64,000 nucleotides of DNA from Flavobacterium sp. (GTDB lineage Bacteria; Bacteroidota; Bacteroidia; Flavobacteriales; Flavobacteriaceae), in the NCBI GenBank assembly GCA_023251135.1, contig JAHEZJ010000010.1, forward strand, positions 62,001 to 126,000, read 5' to 3'. Shown one piece after another: positions 17,679-27,839 of the stretch. Each line of letters starts with the position of its first letter. The first letter of the stretch is position 1. The notes under the pieces are model-generated. The model was not told where the DNA came from, did no database searches, and worked only from the letters and a program-made list of their open reading frames with translations. A program made the position numbers and the translations under genes.

Positions 17679-17681
17679 ACA

Positions 17682-18020
17682 ATGAGCACATTTTCAATTT
17701 TTTTAGTTTTAATCACAATAGTTTGCTTTCTATTGATCGTAGTAATCATGGTACAAAACCCTAAAGGAGGCGGATTGTCTTCTACTATCAGCGGAACTCA
17801 AATGTTAGGTGGAGTACAAAAAACAACTGACTTTTTAGACAAAAGTACTTGGACATTAGCTACTATTTTGATTGCTTTAATTTTGCTTTCCAGCTTAAGC
17901 TTCACAGGATCATTAAGTGACGGTGAATCTAAAATCATTGAAAAAACTGAGGCGCCTGCTGCTACACCAGCTGCTCCGGCTCAACAAACACCTGCTCCGG
18001 CAACACCTGCAGCAAAATAA
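17682..18020 (+). CDS. secG: Preprotein translocase subunit SecG
   Basis: A 112-residue SecG with two transmembrane helices (about residues 3-22 and 54-75) separated by the SecG motif MVQNPKGGGLSSTISG. The tail is a low-complexity Pro/Ala/Thr stretch (TPAAPAQQTPAPATPAA). SecG is the accessory subunit of the SecYEG channel. It is the last gene of the miaB run and is followed by a terminator. Confidence 0.95.
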   Translation: MSTFSIFLVLITIVCFLLIVVIMVQNPKGGGLSSTISGTQMLGGVQKTTDFLDKSTWTLATILIALILLSSLSFTGSLSDGESKIIEKTEAPAATPAAPAQQTPAPATPAAK

Positions 18021-18042
18021 TAATTTTCGATATCAATATAAA

Positions 18043-18073
18043 ATGCCAGCCTGTCAAAGCTGGCATTTTTTTT
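18043..18073 (+). terminator. Rho-independent terminator after secG
   Basis: Stem ATGCCAGC (18043-18050) / GCTGGCAT (18059-18066) with an 8-base loop and a run of eight T. Confidence 0.9.
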
Positions 18074-18099
18074 AAGAAATAATGTCAGTTTTAAGAGCA

Positions 18100-18127
18100 T
18101 GGCACAGTTTCTGAAAGTTTCTAGAAC
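18100..18127 (+). promoter_or_regulatory. Possible groESL control region: TGGCAC site and paired dyads
   Basis: TGGCAC at 18100-18105 with G at the -12 position (GG-N10-GA) is a weak sigma-54 match. It overlaps two adjacent short dyads, TTTCTGAAA (18108-18116) and GTTTCTAGAAC (18117-18127). No CIRCE element and no TAnnTTTG box are found before groES. How groESL is controlled cannot be decided from sequence alone. Confidence 0.35.
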
Positions 18128-18163
18128 ATTAAAAAACGTATAACCTAATAACATTATAAAATC

Positions 18164-18439
18164 ATGGCTTTAAACATAAAACCGCTTTCAGACCGCGTAC
18201 TTATTGAGCCTGTTGCAGCTGAAACTAAAACTGCTTCAGGAATCTTTATTCCGGATACTGCCAAAGAGAAACCACAAAAAGGAACTGTAGTTGCAGTAGG
18301 AAACGGATCAAAAGATCACACAATGACTGTAAAAGTGGGCGACACTGTTCTTTACGGTAAATATGCAGGAACAGAATTAAAACTGGAAGGAACTGATTAT
18401 TTGATTATGCGTGAGGATGATATCTTGGCGATAATCTAA
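18164..18439 (+). CDS. groES: Co-chaperonin GroES
   Basis: A 91-residue Hsp10 with the classic start ([32 protein letters not shown] is read in place), the mobile loop near residues 18-33, and the end [13 protein letters not shown]. Seven copies cap GroEL. It lies 86 bases before groEL, and the pair is surely one operon. Confidence 0.98.
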   Translation: MALNIKPLSDRVLIEPVAAETKTASGIFIPDTAKEKPQKGTVVAVGNGSKDHTMTVKVGDTVLYGKYAGTELKLEGTDYLIMREDDILAII

Positions 18440-18489
18440 AAAAATATTGTATTAAGTACGAAGTATTAAGAATTTAAGAACTTCATTAA

Positions 18490-20154
<1,665 letters not shown>

Positions 20155-20177
20155 TCGTTCTTTTCTTCCAAATTCAA

Positions 20178-20207
20178 AACGCCAGATTTCTATCTGGCGT
20201 TTTTTTT
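20178..20207 (+). terminator. Rho-independent terminator after groEL
   Basis: Stem AACGCCAGAT (20178-20187) / ATCTGGCGTT (20192-20201) with a TTCT loop and an eight-T run. Confidence 0.93.
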
Positions 20208-20217
20208 GTTTTTCATT

Positions 20218-20281
20218 TACCGCGAATTACACTAATTTTTATGTGCAATGTCAAAAAATAATTCGCGTAATTCGTGGCAAA
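20218..20281. repeat. Inverted repeat of the CGCGAATTACACTAATT family
   Basis: CGCGAATTACACTAATTTT faces AAATAATTCGCGTAATTCG across about 20 bases. The arms are imperfect but extend about 20 bases. It lies between groEL and the phosphodiesterase gene and looks like a dispersed intergenic repeat rather than a simple terminator. Confidence 0.6.
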
Positions 20282-20316
20282 CAATTTTTACTTTATGATT
20301 GTTTAACATTCTGTTT

Positions 20317-20347
20317 TTGCGGATGAAAACGGTTATTGATAACTTTG
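20317..20347 (+). promoter_or_regulatory. Promoter of the ENPP-type phosphodiesterase (TTG / TAACTTTG)
   Basis: TTG at 20317-20319 and TAACTTTG at 20340-20347 are 20 bases apart, fitting the Bacteroidota consensus. The ATG follows 19 bases after the -7 box. Confidence 0.7.
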
Positions 20348-20366
20348 CAACTCAATAATTACAACA

Positions 20367-21566
20367 ATGAAAAAGCATTTTACCGCTCTCCTATCTGTAC
20401 TTTTCTTCTCGCTTTCTTTTATTTTAAATGCACAAACCAATAAAGATACTTATGTAGTTTTAGTTTCTATGGATGGATTTCGTTGGGATTATGCCAGACA
20501 TTTTAAACTTCAAAATCTTGAAAAGATTGCTAAACAAGGTGTTCACGCCAAATCAATGCGACCTTCTTATCCGAGCAAAACCTTCCCTAATCATTATGCA
20601 ATAGTGACCGGACTTTATCCTGATCATCACGGAATTATTAATAATGTTTTTTATGATGCAGCGCTAAACGAATCTTTTTCTCTATCAACAAATGCCAAAA
20701 ATGATTCCCGATTTTATGGTGGAAATCCCATTTGGAATGTTGCCGAACAACAAGGTATAAAGGCTGCTTCTTTTTTCTGGCCGGGTTCAGATACCGATCA
20801 GAAAAGACCGGGTATCTATAAAAAGTACGATGACAAAATCCCTTATGAAACCCGAATCGACACTGTAATTCAATGGCTGCAGCTCCCGGAAAAAGAGCGT
20901 CCGCATTTTATCAGCCTCTATTTTGATGAGCCCGATCGTTCAGGGCATCAATTTGGTCCGCTTTCTCCTGAAAACGAAAAAGCAATCAGAAAGATGGATA
21001 CTCTTATGGGACTCTTATCTTCTAAACTGGATCAATTGTCTATTGGAAAACAGATCAATTTAATTATCGTCTCAGATCACGGAATGGCCAATATTAGCAA
21101 CGATAAAAAAGTAGCGATTCTGGATTATCTAAAACCCGAATGGCTGGATTACAAAGCCGTAATCAACCCAATTATGAGCCTACAGGCAAAACCGGGCTTT
21201 CAGGATTCTATTGCAAAAGCTTTAAAAAAAGTACCTCATATTAAATTCTGGAGATCAAACGAGGTTCCGAAAAGACTGCACTACGGCACTAATCCAAGAG
21301 TTCATGATTTTGTAATTGAAGCCAAAAAAGGGTATAGTCTGGTAAAAGAATCCTCTCAGAAGGTAAACGGAGGCACACACGGATATGACAATAAAGAGAA
21401 AGACATGCAGGCCATTTTTTACGCAAAAGGTCCAGCCTTTAAAGTAAACAAAACAGTAAGATCCTTTCAGAATGTTTCGGTATATCCTTTAATTGCACAC
21501 CTGCTGGGCTTACAAATCGATGAAGTCGACGGAAAGTTTAGCGAGGTTAGCGGCATGCTAAAATAA
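20367..21566 (+). CDS. Secreted ENPP-type nucleotide pyrophosphatase/phosphodiesterase
   Basis: A 399-residue alkaline-phosphatase-superfamily enzyme with a signal peptide (KKHFTALLSVLFFSLSFILNAQ). Metal site and nucleophile are seen: VSMDGFRWDY (Asp), PSYPSKTFPNHYAIVTGLYP (Thr nucleophile in KTFPN), YFDEPDRSGHQFGP, and IIVSDHGMANI (Asp-His). These are the two-zinc ligands of the NPP family. It likely cleaves phosphodiester or pyrophosphate bonds of nucleotides, or of phospholipid head groups, in the periplasm. No neighbouring gene narrows the substrate. Confidence 0.9.
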   Translation: MKKHFTALLSVLFFSLSFILNAQTNKDTYVVLVSMDGFRWDYARHFKLQNLEKIAKQGVHAKSMRPSYPSKTFPNHYAIVTGLYPDHHGIINNVFYDAALNESFSLSTNAKNDSRFYGGNPIWNVAEQQGIKAASFFWPGSDTDQKRPGIYKKYDDKIPYETRIDTVIQWLQLPEKERPHFISLYFDEPDRSGHQFGPLSPENEKAIRKMDTLMGLLSSKLDQLSIGKQINLIIVSDHGMANISNDKKVAILDYLKPEWLDYKAVINPIMSLQAKPGFQDSIAKALKKVPHIKFWRSNEVPKRLHYGTNPRVHDFVIEAKKGYSLVKESSQKVNGGTHGYDNKEKDMQAIFYAKGPAFKVNKTVRSFQNVSVYPLIAHLLGLQIDEVDGKFSEVSGMLK

Positions 21567-21572
21567 TTAGGA

Positions 21573-21646
21573 AATGTGGCAATTAGATAATTAGAAAATT
21601 CTATGCGTAACGTACAGCAATTATCTAATTATCTAATTGACACATT
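21573..21646. terminator. Long inverted repeat between convergent genes, probable bidirectional terminator
   Basis: AATGTGGCAATTAGATAATT (from 21573) faces AATTATCTAATTGACACATT (to 21646), with arms of 22 bases and a loop of about 30. It sits between the phosphodiesterase and the convergent SulP gene. There is no long T-run, so termination is inferred from its place. Confidence 0.5.
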
Positions 21647-21652
21647 AAACAA

Positions 21653-23182
21653 TTAAGAGACCACTTTGTACGTTGGGTCTTCAATTACATTTACGGCAAT
21701 AACAGCTTCAGCATTCTTAAGTAAAACAATACAATCTTCGCTTAAATGTTTCAATTCGATCACTTTATTTAACTGACTGTATTTTTTTGTCAAATTATGC
21801 AATGCTTCAATAGCGGACATATCTGCAATTCGGCTTTCTTTAAAATCAATGATCACATGGTCAGGATCATTTAGCACATCAAACTTTTCTACAAAAGCAG
21901 CAATCGAACCAAAGAATAAGGGTCCGTAAATTTCATAATGTTTTATTCCTGTCTCATCAATATAATGTCTGGCACGAATTCTTTTGGCACTTTCCCAGGC
22001 AAAAACAAGGGCTGAAACAATCACTCCAATCAAAACCGCCAAAGCCAGATTGTGCAATAAAATAGTAACTACTGCCACTAAAATCCCAACAAAGATGTCG
22101 TGTGCCGGCATTTTATTAATGACTCTGAAACTCGTCCATTCAAAAGTGGTAACCGCCACCATCATCATCACTCCTACTAAAGCTGCCATTGGTAATTTTC
22201 CAATGACCGGTGCTCCAAAAAGAATGATTACTAAAATAGTCAACGAAGCGATTATTCCCGAAAGTCGCGCTCTCGAACCGGCTGAAAGATTGACCAGTGT
22301 CTGTGCAATCATTGGACAGCCGCCCATCCCAAAAAAGAACCCATTCAAGATATTGGAACTTCCCTGAGCAATACACTCTCTGTTACTATTGCCTCTTGTA
22401 CCTGTTATTTCATCAACAAGGTTCAAAGTCAGCAAACCTTCTGTTAAACCAACAGCGGCAACGATTACCGCATACGGAAATATGATTTTTAAGGTGTCAA
22501 AAGAAATTGGAATATTCGGAATATGAAAAGGTGGAAATCCTCCCTGCACAGAAGCAATATCCTGAACTGTTTTGGTTTCAATATTAAAAATTAGCACGAT
22601 TGCAAATACGACCATAATAGCTACTAAAGAAGCCGGAACTGTTTTTGTTATCTTTGGAAAAAGCACTACAACCCCAATCGTAAGCACAACTAAACCCAGC
22701 ATAATATACAACGGAGAACCTTGCAGCCACGTAGTCTGGCCATCCACAACGGTTTTAAACTGTTCCAGCTGTGACATAAAGATCACTACCGCAAGCCCGT
22801 TTACAAAACCATACATCACTGGCTGTGGCACCAGTCTGATAAATTTTCCGAGTTTAAAAAGTCCAACACAGATCTGAACGATCCCTCCAAGTGCGACGGC
22901 TGCAAAAACATACTCGATGCCGTGCGATTTCATCAAAGCGATTAAAACAATAACGGTCGCTCCTGCCCCACCCGAAATCATTCCGGGTCTCCCTCCAAAA
23001 ACTGAGGTAACCAAGCCCGCTATAAAAGCAGCATACAAGCCTGCCAAAGGCGGAAAACCGGCTAGAATTGCAAACGATAATGATTCCGGAATCATGGTCA
23101 TCGCAACTGTTAATCCCGCTAAAATTTCGTTTTTGTAATTGACCTTTTGAGTAAAGTCAAAAAAGGAAGGCTTTTTTTTCAT
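21653..23182 (-). CDS. SulP-family anion transporter with STAS domain
   Basis: A 509-residue SLC26/SulP permease. The N-terminal SulP signature (AGLTVAMTMIPESLSFAILAG, PPLAGLYAAFIAG) and many hydrophobic segments to about residue 385 form the membrane part. A cytoplasmic STAS domain (about residues 400-500; HVIIDFKESRIADMSAIEAL) follows. Substrates in this family include sulfate, bicarbonate and other anions. No carbonic anhydrase or sulfate-assimilation gene lies beside it, so I leave the substrate open. Confidence 0.93.
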   Translation of the reverse strand: MKKKPSFFDFTQKVNYKNEILAGLTVAMTMIPESLSFAILAGFPPLAGLYAAFIAGLVTSVFGGRPGMISGGAGATVIVLIALMKSHGIEYVFAAVALGGIVQICVGLFKLGKFIRLVPQPVMYGFVNGLAVVIFMSQLEQFKTVVDGQTTWLQGSPLYIMLGLVVLTIGVVVLFPKITKTVPASLVAIMVVFAIVLIFNIETKTVQDIASVQGGFPPFHIPNIPISFDTLKIIFPYAVIVAAVGLTEGLLTLNLVDEITGTRGNSNRECIAQGSSNILNGFFFGMGGCPMIAQTLVNLSAGSRARLSGIIASLTILVIILFGAPVIGKLPMAALVGVMMMVAVTTFEWTSFRVINKMPAHDIFVGILVAVVTILLHNLALAVLIGVIVSALVFAWESAKRIRARHYIDETGIKHYEIYGPLFFGSIAAFVEKFDVLNDPDHVIIDFKESRIADMSAIEALHNLTKKYSQLNKVIELKHLSEDCIVLLKNAEAVIAVNVIEDPTYKVVS

Positions 23183-23311
23183 AAGAACACAAATTTAAAA
23201 AATAATGCGTACTTATACGAAAGAAAACTTTCCGATCTCAAAAAAACGGATTCTTAAAACTGTTTCACTAACAGTAAAAAGCAAAAAACAATAAAATTTA
23301 TCATAGTCTAA

Positions 23312-23524
23312 TTATTCTAATTTTACACAAGTATATCCCAAACAATTTACATAATCGATAATATTGTCGGGCTCCAGATCAATACCTTCTATACGCAATA
23401 TTTTATCGCAATCTTCTAAATCAAAGTTGATTTTATAATCGGGAAATTGGGTTTGAATAACGGCAATGACATAATCTTTATCTGCCTCTTTTTGCACATT
23501 TGTCTTAAAAACTTCAACAACCAT
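23312..23524 (-). CDS. Small HMA-like protein without metal-binding Cys pair
   Basis: A 70-residue protein. The predicted beta-alpha-beta-beta-alpha-beta order and the ending VNCLGYTCVKLE resemble heavy-metal-associated (HMA) ferredoxin-like domains. The CxxC loop after the first strand is absent (KTNVQKEADKD). The composition is coding-like and the ATG is clear. Function is unknown; it may be a divergent regulator or a metallochaperone relative. Confidence 0.75.
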   Translation of the reverse strand: MVVEVFKTNVQKEADKDYVIAVIQTQFPDYKINFDLEDCDKILRIEGIDLEPDNIIDYVNCLGYTCVKLE

Positions 23525-24096
23525 ATTTTTCTACTTTAATGATACATGAAATAATCAACGAATTACAGGACCACGATGAATTGTAAATCTTACTTAAAAT
23601 GGATTATGAGAAATTCCGAATCTAAAATAACCCAGAGGCTTGCTAACGATTATGCCCATTACTTAGACGTTCGTTCACAATTTCTGTTACACAAACATTA
23701 AAAATAATAGTAATACTGGCTAAAAAATAATTCATTGAGGCACAATGCTCTTCCCGGTTGTTATTCCGGTTACTTTAACGTGTAGATTCTCTTTAAATTT
23801 GAGGTGCATAAATTTAAGCAAAAACTTTTTGAATTTGATTCTGCTCCTGATAAAAAACATTCTATTTTCTCACATTTTCCTGAATTCTGAATAGCTATAT
23901 ATCGATCTGATTGCACAATTCACCATTTCAATTTCTGTACTCCAAAAACAGTTCAAATTGCAAGGCAAAAATCTGTTGCTTTTTCTACTTCTAAAATGTT
24001 TAAAATCTCAAAAAACAATCTGCTTTAAAAATATTTTTCTTACATAAATAATTTATCTTCGCGAGGCTATAAAACTTTAACCAAATTTTTAGAAAA
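23525..24096. other. Intergenic stretch, 0.57 kb
   Basis: No recognisable gene. One 41-codon open frame with ATG start (23576-23701, plus) reads MNCKSYLKWIMRNSESK and onward but has no known relatives that I can name. A TATCTTCG sequence at about 24054-24061 is one base off the -7 consensus and could serve the next gene. Confidence 0.4.
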
Positions 24097-24564
24097 ATGA
24101 CTCTTTTTAATTTTCTGTTTAAAAAATCAAATTCAGGATGCCCCAGATGTCTCGGAAAAGGTTTTGTAGATTGGGAAGACATAAAACGTTTAAACAAACA
24201 ATTAAAATGGGCGCCAGGCCCCTGTGCGTATTGCAATGCTACAGGAAAAGCGAGCGAAGAAATGCTCTCTAATGTGGCTGTAGATACTACTTACCTCACT
24301 ATTGATTTACCGGAATCGGAAATAGAAAAAATAAAAAACAAGGACGAAGAAACGATAGAAAAAGGCAGGCTGCAGGAGCTTTTTGTCGAAAGTATTATAA
24401 AATATATTGAGTATCATTATGTGCAGGAAAATATGGACGCCGAAAGCATTGCGCACTTATATCTGAGCACCGAAGATGAAAAAGCTCCCTTTTCGGTAGA
24501 GAAAGAAAATCTCATCCAATACATTAATAAAATAATAGAATTGAAAAAATCGGAGGGGAATTAA
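24097..24564 (+). CDS. Unknown protein with DnaJ-like zinc motif
   Basis: A 155-residue protein. The N-terminal CPRCLGKGFV (from residue 15) and CAYCNATGKA (from about residue 47) are two CxxCxGxG-type motifs as in the DnaJ central domain, enough for one zinc site. The rest is acidic and helical with no familiar domain. It is followed in the same frame, after one TAA, by 54 more open codons that carry another CPFCTC motif (24565-24729). The function is unknown. Confidence 0.8.
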   Translation: MTLFNFLFKKSNSGCPRCLGKGFVDWEDIKRLNKQLKWAPGPCAYCNATGKASEEMLSNVAVDTTYLTIDLPESEIEKIKNKDEETIEKGRLQELFVESIIKYIEYHYVQENMDAESIAHLYLSTEDEKAPFSVEKENLIQYINKIIELKKSEGN

Positions 24565-24729
24565 TACCCTAAAAAAACCTTCTTCAACTGCACTGCAAAG
24601 ACAGAAAGCTTTGAAAAAAGACTTAAAACACTTAGCATCAAAGCAAAAGACTGTCCTTTTTGTACTTGTGCTCCTGACGTAAAAAAACTCAAAAACAGGT
24701 ATAAATACGGGTTGCCGGAACTTTATTAA
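24565..24729 (+). pseudogene. In-frame open stretch after the stop of the zinc-motif gene
   Basis: Directly after the TAA the same frame stays open for 54 codons (start YPKKTFFNCTAKTESFEKRL, end YKYGLPELY then TAA). It contains a cysteine cluster CPFCTCAP and many Lys/Glu residues. No ATG opens it. It could be the former C-terminus of the upstream gene cut by a nonsense change, a readthrough extension, or chance. Confidence 0.35.
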
Positions 24730-24819
24730 GTGGTAAAATTGCCGTGGATAATTTTTATTTAAACCTGTAGTTTTCCCAAAGGAAAATTATGAAATGATGT
24801 CATTTTTTTTGGAACAATT

Positions 24820-24867
24820 AAGTGGGATTTCTAATCGATGCCAACGATTAAAAATCTCACTTTTTTT
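24820..24867 (+). terminator. Rho-independent terminator
   Basis: Arms at 24820-24837 (AAGTGGGATTTCTAATCG) and 24845-24862 (CGATTAAAAATCTCACTT) pair with two mismatches and one G-T, followed by a seven-T run. It ends transcription of the zinc-motif gene. Confidence 0.75.
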
Positions 24868-25035
24868 ATTGTATTTTATTGCGGAAAGTTTCATTTGATT
24901 GGATAACAGCAAAAACTTCTTCATTGATGAATCTAAAACGAAAACAAACTTCAAAAACTCTATTGCGATCAAAACAAAATCACTTTGAACCTTTGTATCT
25001 TTACCCTTTAAAAAAACAAAGCCCTTTAAATCTCC

Positions 25036-26283
25036 ATGACACGAGAACATTATATTCCTTTCAACAAAGAATTCCTACTCGAACAACAGCTCAGTGCCTT
25101 TGCTGACGATTCGAAAAAAGTGGATGATTTCAAAAAACTGTTTGATATTATCGAGCATTATTTTCATTACGAAGCTTTTAATCTTAACCGGAATCTTAAA
25201 CAAAACTATGCTTTGTTTGATCCTGATTTAAGTCCGAAAGAGCGTAAAAGTTTTGAAGGGAAAAGCGATTTCAGTATTTTCAAAGAAACCTTGCTTACGG
25301 TTTTAGAACAGGGAAATTATCGTCGGATAGATCAGGAAACACTGGACGAAGCTTTTGAAGATTCAGACTTAATCGGCTTAAAACTCTCTATTGATTTTAA
25401 TGCTTTTAAGGACTACGAATTATACGTTCGAGGGCATCATAAAGCAAAAGAAAAGATTAAAAAATATTTTTTCTGGAAGAAAGAAATTGAAATCGAATAT
25501 TACGACCGTGTTTTAATCTATCTGCATTACAGCGAAGAGGATTATATAAAGGAAAAGAAAGTGAAGTTGGGGAAAATGCCCATTGAACCCGGATCGGTTG
25601 CTTTAAAAATCTTTAAACGCGTTCCTAAAAACGATCTTGAAACCATATTCCCAAATGCCATTCCGAGAATGTCTACCACGGATAAATTGTTTTTTTGGGT
25701 TCCCGGAATCGGAGGTGGAATTTCTCTTTTAAGTACGACTGTAATCCCGGCTTTGATTGGCATGTATGGCGCATATCAATCGGGCGAGACGATCGATTTA
25801 CTCAACAGCAAAGCTTCTTTGAACCAGGGTTTAATAGCGCTGGGAATTCTATCGCTTTACCTGTTCCGTCAGTACAGTAACTTTGTCAATAAGAAAATTA
25901 AATATTCCAAAATACTTTCGGATAGTTTGTATTTTAAGAATCTCGGAAACAACAGCGGTGCTTTTTATTCACTGTTAAATTCCTCTGAAGAGGAAGTATT
26001 GAAGGAAACTATACTGGCGTATACCTTTTTATACAAAAATGAATCTCCTATTACAGCCGACGAGCTTGATACTCAAATTGAATCGTGGTTTGCAACAAAA
26101 CTAAATACAGACCTTGATTTTGATGTACAGGATGCTTTGTTGAAATTAAAAAAGATGGGACTTGGTATTGAATTTAATGGCAAATGGAGCGTAATCCCTT
26201 TAAACCAGGCGCTTGTTACGATCGACGCCTTATGGGACAATGTTTTTGATTATCATCAGAAAGAAACTTCTCTGTGTCATTAA
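25036..26283 (+). CDS. TMEM143/DUF3754 family protein
   Basis: A 415-residue protein matching the DUF3754 (TMEM143-like) family: a long N-terminal soluble part with YIPFNKEFL near the start, the VALKIFKRVPKNDLETIFPN core, then two transmembrane helices (about residues 222-248 and 260-280), and a C-terminal helical part. The family is found in bacteria, plants and animal mitochondria and has no proven function. Its stop overlaps by 4 bases the stop of the convergent small membrane gene. Confidence 0.85.
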   Translation: MTREHYIPFNKEFLLEQQLSAFADDSKKVDDFKKLFDIIEHYFHYEAFNLNRNLKQNYALFDPDLSPKERKSFEGKSDFSIFKETLLTVLEQGNYRRIDQETLDEAFEDSDLIGLKLSIDFNAFKDYELYVRGHHKAKEKIKKYFFWKKEIEIEYYDRVLIYLHYSEEDYIKEKKVKLGKMPIEPGSVALKIFKRVPKNDLETIFPNAIPRMSTTDKLFFWVPGIGGGISLLSTTVIPALIGMYGAYQSGETIDLLNSKASLNQGLIALGILSLYLFRQYSNFVNKKIKYSKILSDSLYFKNLGNNSGAFYSLLNSSEEEVLKETILAYTFLYKNESPITADELDTQIESWFATKLNTDLDFDVQDALLKLKKMGLGIEFNGKWSVIPLNQALVTIDALWDNVFDYHQKETSLCH

Positions 26284-26516
26284 TTGATAAATCTCATGAT
26301 GAGTAATGCAATAAAGGAAAATAAAAAAGCAAGAAGAACAAGTATCCCAAAAGTTATTTTTGCTTTTATAAATCTGTCTCGTGAAACATCATTTTCGTCT
26401 TCGGGATATATAGAAAGATCAAACTCGTTTAGTGTATTCTCTATTTGATCCTCTCTATGATGCAGAGCAATAGATGTTCTTACAACCTTCTTTTTTTTAT
26501 TTTTACTATCGTACAT
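26280..26516 (-). CDS. Small C-tail-anchored membrane protein
   Basis: A 78-residue protein with a Lys-rich start (DSKNKKKKVVRTS), an acidic middle, and one C-terminal transmembrane helix (about residues 54-76). No known domain. Its 3' end overlaps the convergent DUF3754 gene by 4 bases. Probably real from its composition and clear ATG; function unknown. Confidence 0.7.
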   Translation of the reverse strand: MYDSKNKKKKVVRTSIALHHREDQIENTLNEFDLSIYPEDENDVSRDRFIKAKITFGILVLLAFLFSFIALLIMRFIN

Positions 26517-26619
26517 ACCTTAAATAATTTAACAAGATTTGTTTTAAAATTACACAAATTTAACAAGTAAAAAAACAACGGTATACTCCATAAGGCCATA
26601 AAACTATTACAATAAGACA

Positions 26620-26663
26620 AATACGCTACTTTTTGAGTGTTTACTCTAAAATTTGAGCGTATT
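26620..26663. repeat. Dyad AATACGCT ... AGCGTATT upstream of the Mpo1-like gene
   Basis: Perfect 8-base arms (26620-26627 and 26656-26663), with partly complementary bases in between (TTTTTGAGTG facing TACTCTAAAA). It lies 74 bases before the Mpo1-like start and could be an operator or a hairpin in the leader. Confidence 0.4.
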
Positions 26664-26736
26664 CATTTCCAGGAAAGTTCAAAATTGATAAAACTAAAAG
26701 AAATTTTAGTAGATTTACGATCCTAAACCAAAAACA

Positions 26737-27201
26737 ATGAGAACATTAGAACAATGGTTTGATGAGTACGCAGTAAGTCATCAGAACCCCAAAAACAAGG
26801 CGATTCATTATGTTTGTGTACCTGCTATTTACTTTTCGATCGTAGGTTTATTAATGAGTATTCCAAGCAATATCATTTCTGATACTTTGAAACTAAATGC
26901 TCCTGTTATCGAAAACTGGGCTGCTGTTGTCTTAGTTTTTGTACTCCTTTTTTACATCCGTTTATCAGTAGCCATGGCCTTAAAAATTGCTGTTTTTTCG
27001 GCGATTTGTCTGGTTGTAAATTTTTATATCGGACAGGTTTTTCCTTTATGGATATTTTCCATCGGTGTATTTGCGATTGCCTGGATCGGACAGTTCTACG
27101 GACATAATATCGAAGGAAAAAAACCTTCTTTCCTAAAAGATCTTCAGTTTTTAATGATTGGCCCTGCCTGGGTGGTAGAGAATTTATTTTCCAGAAAGTA
27201 A
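26737..27201 (+). CDS. Mpo1-like (DUF962) membrane protein
   Basis: A 154-residue protein of the DUF962/Mpo1 family. It has the N-terminal His motif SHQNPKNKAIHYVCVP, four hydrophobic segments, and a second His motif QFYGHNIEGKKPSF followed by FLMIGPAWVVENL. Yeast Mpo1 is an Fe(II) dioxygenase acting on 2-hydroxy fatty acids, and the same His residues are present here. Use on hydroxy fatty acids of flavobacterial lipids is plausible but inferred. Confidence 0.88.
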   Translation: MRTLEQWFDEYAVSHQNPKNKAIHYVCVPAIYFSIVGLLMSIPSNIISDTLKLNAPVIENWAAVVLVFVLLFYIRLSVAMALKIAVFSAICLVVNFYIGQVFPLWIFSIGVFAIAWIGQFYGHNIEGKKPSFLKDLQFLMIGPAWVVENLFSRK

Positions 27202-27348
27202 TTTTCTGCCGGAATAAAAAGAAAAATCAACAAAAAACCTGCTATGATCTAAAAGCTGCTACATCCTATTCTGTTGGGAAGGATACCCGCAGGAAGAATT
27301 GTCGCTATTCTAAGAATACCAATTAACATACCTATAAAACCTTAAAAA

Positions 27349-27540
27349 ATGGAAAAAAAAAGATCAATATCGTTTACTTTTTTGATTGTAGCAATCATTT
27401 TAGGAGTAACGATTTATAAACAATTCGACTTTGAAAAGCTAAAATTCGAGAAACCCGCATTAGCAGTAGTGTACATCATTGTTTTTTTAGTCTCAATTTA
27501 CATTCTGGTAAGAAAACCAAAAGCGGGATCTGAAAAATAA
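27349..27540 (+). CDS. Small two-helix membrane protein
   Basis: A 63-residue protein with two hydrophobic helices (about residues 8-23 and 38-54) and basic ends. No known family. The ATG has an A-rich leader, and a good terminator follows 30 bases after the stop. Confidence 0.7.
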   Translation: MEKKRSISFTFLIVAIILGVTIYKQFDFEKLKFEKPALAVVYIIVFLVSIYILVRKPKAGSEK

Positions 27541-27570
27541 TCTCCTTTAACAAATCAAAAAAAATTAGAA

Positions 27571-27605
27571 AAACCTGTTTCCTGGCGAAACAGGTTTTTG
27601 TTTTT
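27571..27605 (+). terminator. Rho-independent terminator
   Basis: Stem AAACCTGTTTC (27571-27581) / GAAACAGGTTT (27587-27597) with a CTGGC loop and a T-rich tail. Confidence 0.92.
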
Positions 27606-27839
27606 AAGAGCCAATCCTCATCCACTATTACTTTTCCCCGTTCTTTGCATTCTCCTTTTATATCTTACTCAAAATCAGGTATAAACACTCGTTGTAAAGC
27701 GTTCTACAATTGATTAATTTTATATAAAATACTACATTTCAATCCTTTACAAGCAATATCACCCTCCTTATAAAAGAATATCCCCACGTCAGCTACTTAT
27801 CTACAATTCTTTTCAACGTAACTACTAAATTCAAACCAT

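Noticed and set aside
18107..18127. Eukaryote-type heat-shock element before groES
   Set aside because: The TTC/GAA pattern resembles one, but bacteria have no HSF; treated as possible dyads only.
21984..22367. 127-codon frame opposite the SulP gene
   Set aside because: Thr/Ile/Lys-rich shadow of the transporter's hydrophobic codons.
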